From Wyeomyia smithii (lineage: Eukaryota > Arthropoda > Insecta > Diptera > Culicidae), in assembly GCF_029784165.1 (NCBI RefSeq), contig NC_073696.1, forward strand, positions 231,831,771 through 231,895,770: a stretch of 64,000 bases of DNA, in the 5' to 3' direction. Each line of letters begins with the position of its first letter. The first letter of the stretch is position 1. A program made the position numbers and the translations under genes. Under the pieces are notes generated by a model. That model saw only the letters and a list, made by a program, of their open reading frames with translations. It was not told the DNA's origin and did no database searches. Shown one piece after another: positions 57,585 to 64,000 of this stretch.

Positions 57585-57893
57585 TCCGGCTAAGCGGTCT
57601 TACAATTGTGGAACAAATTATTCAATTTGTTCCAACGTTTCGACTCCGGTTGGTGTCTTCTTCAGGAAAACTGAATAACTACCATCAGCCATGTTTATTA
57701 ATTTGAAATGGGGATGCATGACCGCTTACACAAAAAATCCCGATATCAACAAAAAGATCGATTCCCATTTCACAGAAATGAACATGAGCGATGGTAGTTT
57801 CTTGGTTTTCCTGATGAAGACACCAACTGGGGTCGACAGTTGAAAAAGATCAAAATTTGTTTTCCACAATTGACCGCTAAGCCGAAAGACCGC
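57585..57893. repeat. Foldback repeat, ~110-bp arms, each with hammerhead-like boxes
   Basis: The arms at 57585-57700 and 57780-57893 are inverted relative to each other with about 15 percent mismatches and small indels. The minus-strand reading of the left arm contains CTGAAGA, the hairpin GACACC/GGAGTC and GAAA. The right arm (plus) has CTGATGA, GACACC/GGGGTC and GACA. No palindromic stem III is present, so this is a weaker hammerhead resemblance than at 24.5 and 62.0 kb. Confidence 0.55.
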
Positions 57894-59770
57894 TTATGCG
57901 AAATAACCCGAATATAATTTAACGATTTCTCAACTCATAAATTTCAATCAAATGATTCCTAAGTGTTCGATTTTGCTTGTTCACTATTTTGTTTATTTGG
58001 GTTTTAAAATACTTCGATGTTTTGTGCTTGGCCTGCAGTAGTTTTGGTTCTGACTTTCAGTTTCAAAATTTTTCTTCTTTTTTCAGTTTTTAAGCAGGTA
58101 ACTGGTTTCGGAGATATTTTTGTTTTATTTTAAAGAGATTTTAAATTTTAATTCATTCATCCCTTATCGGAGATATGGTTTTATGAATTAATCTGTTTTT
58201 TTTTTAATGTCGACTTTTGTTGAATTTTTAATATTTCTTTTTTAGATCTTAATCTCCGTAGAAAAGATTTTTTTAATTGAGGATTCATCTCTTAATTTTT
58301 ACGATTTTCGCGATTGGGGATTTTTTATTGTTTTAACTTAATTCATTCATTTGCGTAAATCATTTTAGACTACATTTTGAACTTATTGCTAACATCACAA
58401 ATATAGTTATGGCATTTGTTCCATCATTCATCTCATTAAGCCGAGGATCGCAGAAAATGCTCGGAAAAACACCAAATTTCATGAAATCATAGAAAAAATA
58501 AACAAAATACGCCAAAATGTTCTTATGAAATCGCCCTGCAATGGAGATTACTAAACTTAGCTAAATTAATTTGTTTCATATTCGTCAAGTAACACTCGAT
58601 CCATTTCAGAAGGACCGGACTAAAATCTTTGTTTTTTAAGTTTGAAAAATATCACTAATCTAATAATTATGTACTCTTATTTTCAGTGTCGCGATGTCAT
58701 GACATTCGGGTTCACGGTTTATGAATTTTTCGACTCTTCTGTCTTGAGTATTCCATTTCCACGGGTTGTGAACGTTTCGATTGTCATGAAAATTTCATTT
58801 GAGTTTACCTACGATTCTCAGATATAAAGTTTGCGACATTTTATGCTCGAGATTCGAAATCTTTAATACTATTGATGCTGTCACGAACTTCCGAACTATT
58901 TGATTTTATTTAGCTTAAGACTACAGCTTTCAACATTCGAAAGTTTCTTCCAGTGTTTTGGTTCCCTTAAACTTTTATCGTAATTTTACACTTTTGCCTT
59001 CAGATATTTCATTCGCATTTTGCTTCTCTTGCTCGGCTGTTATGATTCTTATTGATTGATTTTGGTCTTTTTAAGTTTGGAGTGCAGGCAGTCAACTCTT
59101 CAATTTTGAATTTATATTTGATTCATAGATCAACCTATTAACATTTTGCTTTCCAAGCTTTTTATTCAATTGATTTTTTGTAATATTTCCGATTCTTTGA
59201 TTTAAGATATGTTTTCATTAAATTTTAGTTTCCTTTGTATTCTAGCTTTATCTGGCTCTGCCATTTTCTCTAATACTTAGGCTTTCGACATTGGACAGTC
59301 TAACTATCTTTTTTTATTCGCCAGTTTCTCAGTTTATTTTAGATTTTTATTTTTGATGCACAATTACGTCTTACGGCAACAAAGGGTGTAAACTGAAAAA
59401 TCGAAAACCTTGTTGAACACTTATTTTGACCAATCACAGCTGAAAACAAGGCCAGATTTCAGGCGAAACTTTCAGTCTTAGTGCAAATCACTAAACTAAA
59501 GAACCAATTACTAACCTTCTCCCCAGCACAGCCGCCACTAAAGTGAGCAAACTACTTAATTTTCCAACGGATTTGTTGTTTTTGTGAATTTTGTTACTTG
59601 CTCGAGTACACAATGACACGCCCACCGAAAGTATAACTCTCAGTAGTCACGTATAGAAGCCTAGCATGCAGGAATTTTGGTCTTCATTGTTCATCCGGAT
59701 AATTCACTGGAAAGTGGATCATCCAGCAGTAAGCAGATCTGCGGTGAGTCGCAGCGCAGCAGGCGGCGAT
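57894..59770. other. AT-rich sequence with no recognisable feature
   Basis: A TTACGTCTTACGGCAACA block near 59365 is shared with 16912. Otherwise nothing was recognised. The frames are short. Confidence 0.45.
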
Positions 59771-59780
59771 TTCAAATATA

Positions 59781-59960
59781 CAGACCTCGTTCGATTTTGG
59801 CACGTTTCCGTTCGGGCACGGTTCAATTTTGGCAACATAAAAACTTTGGATGTGTTGCCACCAGCAATCATCCAAGCGTTGAATTGAATATTCGCTTTAA
59901 TCCGGTAGGCATCATAAAAATTTTAAATTTGGACGTGTTGCCAAAATCGAACACGGCCTG
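59781..59960. mobile_element. 180-bp MITE, TIR CAGACCTCGTTCGATTTTGG
   Basis: The left end CAGACCTCGTTCGATTTTGG is mirrored by the inverse right end CAGGCCGTGTTCGATTTTGG. TA precedes the left end, but the right flank is CT, so one duplicate is mutated. An inner TTGGCAACATAAAA block resembles a further terminus. Confidence 0.6.
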
Positions 59961-60439
59961 CTCTATGTTTGTATGGTATTTGCTGTGACACCCGCTCATA
60001 CGATTGCAGCCTTTCATAGTGGACGGACCAGCAGAGGAAACCGGCAGACCGCACTGCATAGTGCACATAAGACGGTCCCTATATGATCCCCATATGATTG
60101 AAAGCTTATTAAATTAGTTTCCTAAAACAGGATGGGTAATGGATATCAACCGTGCAGAGTCAATCGCATGCCACATTGAAAATATGCGTAATTTTCATAA
60201 TTTTGACCATTGAAAACTTCAAATGTAAGCACGTGTAAGCACAGCACCTGATAGTGTGTCTGAGAGCCCCACTTGTGCCCTTCAAGAATATGTGTTTGCG
60301 GAAAATTTGCGTTTTGATAGACAAAGATGTTTAAAAACATTCCATTTTTTTGCAATTTTTGAATTTTTGGGTGATTAATCAAAAAAGTTTTTCGTCTATT
60401 ATAGCAATTTGGTTCAAAACACACTAAAAACGTGAAATT
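59961..60439. other. Unassigned sequence
   Basis: No gene or repeat ends were recognised. Confidence 0.4.
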
Positions 60440-60612
60440 ATTAGTAAAGCGGGCAATGTATGCAGTTTGCGAGGATGCGATAATGAACGGGAATAGAAGG
60501 TGTGACTTTTAGGCTTAGAAAAAATTTTCCCTCGTCCAGACGGGACTCGAACCCGCAATCTCCGTTGTCTCCAGCAAGGTGTTTTGGCCAATTAAACTAC
60601 TGGGAAAGGTAT
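60440..60612 (-). mobile_element. tRNA-derived SINE (second family)
   Basis: On the minus strand the A box TAGTTTAATTGG and the B box GGGTTCGAGTCCC are well formed. They are followed by a T run and the tail TTCTAAGCCTAAAAGTCACA, then CGTTCATTATCGCATCCTCG and GCCCGCTTTACTAA. The tail is repeated inverted at 60840-60945. Confidence 0.75.
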
Positions 60613-60839
60613 AAATAGTTCTAAACCAAAGTCGAATCACCCTCTACTATTGTGTTCCCGTATCTCAGCATGCAACGATGAACTGCACACACTGCCCGGT
60701 GGGAGTTTATTTTTTATAACTGAGAGAGTGATCTCTTCACGCACACAGTGTATAATGACTTATTATATCTACAGCGGCGCAAGCGATGAGACACCTCAGT
60801 CGGTGGCTAGACTCCGAACGCGTATCACGGAAGAGCTCC

Positions 60840-60945
60840 GTTGGCTAGATTTACTTTTTTTTCTAAGCCTAAAAGTCACACCTTCTATTCCCGTTCATTT
60901 TCGCATCCTCGCAAACTGCATACATTGCCCGCTTTACTAAAACTT
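60840..60945 (+). mobile_element. SINE tail, inverted partner of 60440-60612
   Basis: TTTTTTTTCTAAGCCTAAAA, then CACACCTTCTATTCCCGTTC and the same GCATCCTCGCAAACTGCATA end, match the 60447-60525 copy almost exactly in the opposite orientation. The tRNA-like head is replaced by unrelated sequence (60650-60840). Confidence 0.65.
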
Positions 60946-62010
60946 AAAATGTAAGTCATATGACAAAAATGAAATTAGTTCGTAAAGTGAAATTATTAGA
61001 TTAATTGGTTTATTAGAATATATGTTGTTTAAAACATATGTTAAAAGTTTGAGTAAAATTTGGGTTTTAGTAGAAAAAGATAATTTAAAATTTTTAATTT
61101 TTAATGATATTTTTGAAATCGTTCAAAATCTGTCCACGTGGTATGTGGATGGCCCCTCAAACAAATGGTTCGAGCTTTAATTTGGGCATTTACTCGTCAG
61201 TTACAGCCGAAGTAGAAGCTGTGTACCGGATATGTCAACATACAGCATAAACAAATAGAGGTTTTCATGGTCGAACTCACCTACACAGCAGTCAGGTGTT
61301 TTATACACAAAATTGCATTGAGTTAACTGTCAATCTCACTATTACTCCCACGCCTAAACCCGCAATCTCACACATATTGTTATGCTCTTGAATTATGCGG
61401 CTCATATGTCTTTTATGGCTGACTGATTCTAGTTCATACCTTTGAGTCGGTCTGATTGCTTGTGTATGTGGAGGAAACAAAGTTTTATGTGTGCTTACAG
61501 TTCTGAAGTTTCATTCAAGTGTTTTACGAAGAAGCGAGCAATGTCTTACGAGGAAGTTAATAAGATCGATTTAGTGAGTTTGTTCATATAGCCTAGAACA
61601 GAAAATGTTATAAATGATTGCATTGAATTGATCAAGCACCATTTTAAAACAGTTTTTTAAAAAACAAGACCATAGAAAACTGTATCAACATTTGGTGGCT
61701 CCACTATCGAGATTTGCTAAACCGTTTTGTCTTCAGTAGTTTTGTTTGAATTGAATAGCTTTACAACTTTGCTGAAGAAACCATATCCCTTGGATGTTCC
61801 TATCAAAAGTTAGATTCGTGCGCCATCTCTGCGGACAAATCGCGAACTAACTCCCAAAGCCATAAGAAGCATTTCACTATTATGTGCATCTTTGCTGAAA
61901 ACAGTAATCGTTTATCTCGTTCCGCTAACGAGTTATTTACATCAATCAAAGAAATAGTTATCGGTTTCCGTTATACTCTACTAAATTTTTTGGAAATAAA
62001 TATTGAAATT
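60946..62010. other. AT-rich sequence with no recognisable feature
   Basis: The end (61880-62010) may belong to the terminal repeat of the Penelope-like remnant, since it directly follows the hammerhead-like motif on the minus strand. Confidence 0.4.
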
Positions 62011-62071
62011 CAGTCCGCAAATATATATTTCGACTGTGACGTACAGTCTTCCTCAGTGCTTATGTGGACTG
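62011..62071 (-). ncRNA. Hammerhead-ribozyme-like motif in a Penelope-like terminal repeat
   Basis: The minus strand reads CAGUCC, a loop, GCA, the box CUGAGGA, then an extra A. Stem II GACUG/CAGUC has loop UACGUCA. GAAA, the palindrome UAUAUA, UU and UGCGGACUG follow. Stem I closes as CAGUCC/GGACUG plus GCA/UGC. Compared with 24473-24527, stems II and III have different sequences but keep their pairing, while the two boxes stay constant. It lies about 70 bases behind the stop of the GIY-YIG remnant on the same strand, as expected for the terminal repeat of a Penelope-like element. Confidence 0.6.
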
Positions 62072-62136
62072 GTAAAGAGCAAAGCGTAAATCCTGTTTTT
62101 TTATTTGTAGTAGGTAGAAATGAAAATTTAGCACCC

Positions 62137-62498
62137 TTAATTGGAGATAGGTAGGGAATTATGCGGTCGATTGTTTACCGTACCATGTCTGGGGTTTTTG
62201 GGAAGCAGATTGAATAGCCATGAGGGGTGATTACCTGCGTCTTTATTGAGAAGCGTGCATGAGTGTTGTTTATAAATTTCTAAACTTTCAGCTACATCTA
62301 ATTTCCATAAATTATTAACGGGGCGGAGGAGGTGAATGTTATCCGGAGTTAGTGGATGTTCCTCGTTAAAAATATGTTCAGCCACTTTTGATTTGAAATG
62401 GTGTGGTGGGGCATTTGTTGAAACTTTACTTGCTTTGGTCACTTCTGCGAAATGTTCTTTGAAACGTATCCCTAGGTTACGTTTTGTTTGTATAGATT
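62137..62498 (-). pseudogene. Penelope-like retroelement, C-terminal GIY-YIG endonuclease fragment
   Basis: The minus strand from about 62498 reads QTKRNLGIRFKEHFAEVTKA, then KSKVAEHIFNEEH, NNLWKLDVAESLEIYKQ and LLNKDAGNHPSWLFNLLP, with a stop at 62137. The TKRNLGIRFKEH and AEHIF..EH patterns and the ESLEIYK..LLN.D.G ending are characteristic of the Penelope-like GIY-YIG domain, which nicks target DNA. The reverse transcriptase and the GIY-YIG tyrosines upstream are missing, so this is a 5'-truncated copy. The remaining frame is intact. Confidence 0.8.
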
Positions 62499-62845
62499 TC
62501 TAGATTTGAGTTATTTACGTTTATTCGAAAACACAAGATATTTGCCTCAGTTTACGTGGTTTATAGACAACCCCTTGTCAGTACAAAACATTTCTTATAT
62601 GTCATGATCATCTGCAGTGGAAAACCAACAATTTGGCACAAAAAATGAATTTTGGCCGGAAATTTCAATTTTCCGACCATTGTGCAGTGGTCCAATAAGG
62701 AAAAAAGTGGAACTTAACTCCATAGCGCCTTTACCTTCATCCTAGCTCAAAAGTGTCTTCGGAACAATTGTTTGTATGAAAAACCCGCATAATCGCAAAT
62801 TATCAAAAAGTATGAAAAGTTTACTATACTAAAAATAAAAAAATT
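62499..62845. other. AT-rich sequence with no recognisable feature
   Basis: No family was recognised. Confidence 0.4.
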
Positions 62846-63770
62846 AACTTTTTTGTGTTAAGAGATAGAAGAATAGTTTGTTGAGCAAAGTTGTAGAAGA
62901 TTCAAAAATATGAAACTTTGGTGAACAAATAAAAATTCTATCTTTTCTCGGGTCAAATTTATAAATTATATTACCTGGAACTTATTTAAAAGATAGTTTT
63001 TTGTACTTAACTTTTGTTAGGTGCATTTTACACGAAAGTGTTGTTCGGCGAAATTGTTAGAGCCCACAAAATACACATTTTTGCCTAAAGTAATATATCT
63101 CCAGGACTTTTCCTTACGAAGTTATATCATATTAAACTTATTTTTTCGATAACTTCAAGAACCTATAAGTTAAAAAGGGGCAAGTGGAATCATGATGTCA
63201 ATACTTTTCCTTGAAGTTAAGCTGAAGTACTATAAACTCCTTTAGGTTCCATTTGTCCCAATCCACCCATATTAGAGTACGGCGAACATATGTTACAGTA
63301 GGTTTTCATATATCCAAAACACTAACTTTTTTGTGTTAAGAGATAGAGGAATGGTTAATTCGGCAAAGTTTTAGAAAGTGAAAAAATATGAATCTTTGCT
63401 GAACAAACAAAATTCCTATCTTCATTGGGTACAGAGTTACAAAGTATTTTTTGTAAAAGTTACTTAAAAGTTAATTTTTTGCACTTAACTTTTGTTAGCT
63501 ACATTTTACAAGAAAACGTTGTTCTAAAGATGCATTTGGGCATATAAAACACACGTTTTTGTTGAAGACCACACATCTCCAGGACTTTTCCTTACAAAGT
63601 TATAGCATGTTTTAACTAATTTTTTCAATAACTTTAAGAACGTATAAAGTAAAAAGGGGCAAGTAGAATCATGATGTTAATACTTTATCTCGAAGTTTTG
63701 CTCGAGTGCTCAGAACTGTTATAAGTTCCATCTGTCCCAATCCACCTAATTTTTATTCTATACGTTGTTA
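62846..63770. repeat. Two tandem ~478-bp repeat units
   Basis: AACTTTTTTGTGTTAAGAGA starts at 62846 and again at 63324 (period 478). Shared landmarks are TTAACTTTTGTTAG, ATCTCCAGGACTTTTCCTTA, AAAAAGGGGCAAGT and TGTCCCAATCCACC. Divergence is moderate. No coding sequence. Confidence 0.8.
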
Positions 63771-64000
63771 AAGTTATCGTAAAAATATGCTGAAATGTGC
63801 TATAACTTTGTAATGAAAAGTCCTGGAGATGTGTGGTCTTCAACAAAAACGTGTGTTTTGTATGTCCAAATGCTTCTTTAAAACAACGTTTTCTTGTAAA
63901 ATATAGCTAACAAAAGTTAAGAGCAAAAAATTAACTTTTAAGTAGCTTTTACAAAAAATACTCTGTAACTCTGTATCCAATGAAGATAGGAAATTTGTAT
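63752..64000. repeat. Inverted third copy, forming a large palindrome, cut by the window end
   Basis: Bases 63752-64000 are the reverse complement of 63404-63655 with few mismatches (for example AAGTCCTGGAGATGTGTGGT opposite ACCACACATCTCCAGGACTT). The loop is about 95 bases. The right arm continues beyond the window. Confidence 0.8.

Noticed and set aside
60530..60605. Possible tRNA gene on the minus strand
   Set aside because: The A and B boxes are good, but the acceptor and anticodon stems do not close and the sequence continues into a SINE tail found in three other places.
1..64000. Endogenous viral sequences
   Set aside because: Mosquito genomes often carry them, so I looked for polymerase, nucleocapsid and glycoprotein signatures in the translations. 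All reverse-transcriptase text belongs to non-LTR or Penelope-like elements, and no viral gene was recognised.

Overview
The window looks like intergenic DNA from a culicine mosquito, most likely an Aedes. It is AT-rich eukaryotic DNA with almost no coding capacity, packed with nested and decayed transposons. The tRNA-derived SINE at 12.7 kb, the CTCAGAGATGGCTG repeats at 50 kb, the degenerate LOA- and CR1/Jockey-type retrotransposons, Tc1/mariner remnants and many short TIR elements all resemble families I associate with Aedes. The species call is recognition from memory, not a search.

Genes: I am confident of only one complete gene, an intronless F-box/leucine-rich-repeat-like protein on the minus strand (47912-49150). 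It has a well-spaced TATA box and initiator that fix the start codon. A second probable gene is represented by one minus-strand coding exon (9287-9688), which ends exactly at a CAG|GTGAGT donor. It sits in a GC-richer, apparently single-copy block (about 8.3-12.7 kb). A further open frame behind a good acceptor (9803-10127) may be another exon. Other GC-richer, repeat-poor blocks (25.4-27.4, 34.9-36.2 and 52.8-55.3 kb) show no recognisable protein.

Layout: 0-1 kb non-LTR remnant; 1-8.2 kb dispersed and tandem repeats; 8.3-12.7 kb possible gene 5' region; 12.7-16.3 kb a SINE followed by a nest of four elements; 18.5-19.6 kb a TA-flanked TIR element; 20-23 kb a TIR minisatellite and a 9-bp satellite cut in two by a hAT-like insertion; 23.5-24.6 kb a 31-bp-TIR MITE inside an older repeat, then a perfect 73-bp hairpin enclosing a hammerhead-like motif; 28-33 kb a diverged inverted duplication, a pogo-like MITE and a GT-rich microsatellite; 37-42 kb two non-LTR remnants and a mariner remnant; 42.7-44.6 kb a 1.9-kb foldback element; 45.8-47 kb a repeat carrying an insertion whose empty relative lies at 4.5 kb; 47.9-49.2 kb the F-box gene; 49.5-51.8 kb repeats and a SINE; 54-60 kb small TIR elements, a SINE, a non-LTR remnant and a foldback; 60.4-61 kb an inverted SINE pair; 62-62.5 kb the 3' end of a Penelope-like element with a hammerhead-like motif; 62.8-64 kb a tandem and inverted repeat cut by the window end.

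The most interesting signal is two hammerhead-like RNA motifs at 24.5 and 62.0 kb. Their stems differ in sequence but keep pairing, and one lies just behind a Penelope-like GIY-YIG coding end. The best resolved history is the nested insertions at 13-16 kb and 21-24 kb, where target-site duplications let the order of events be read directly.
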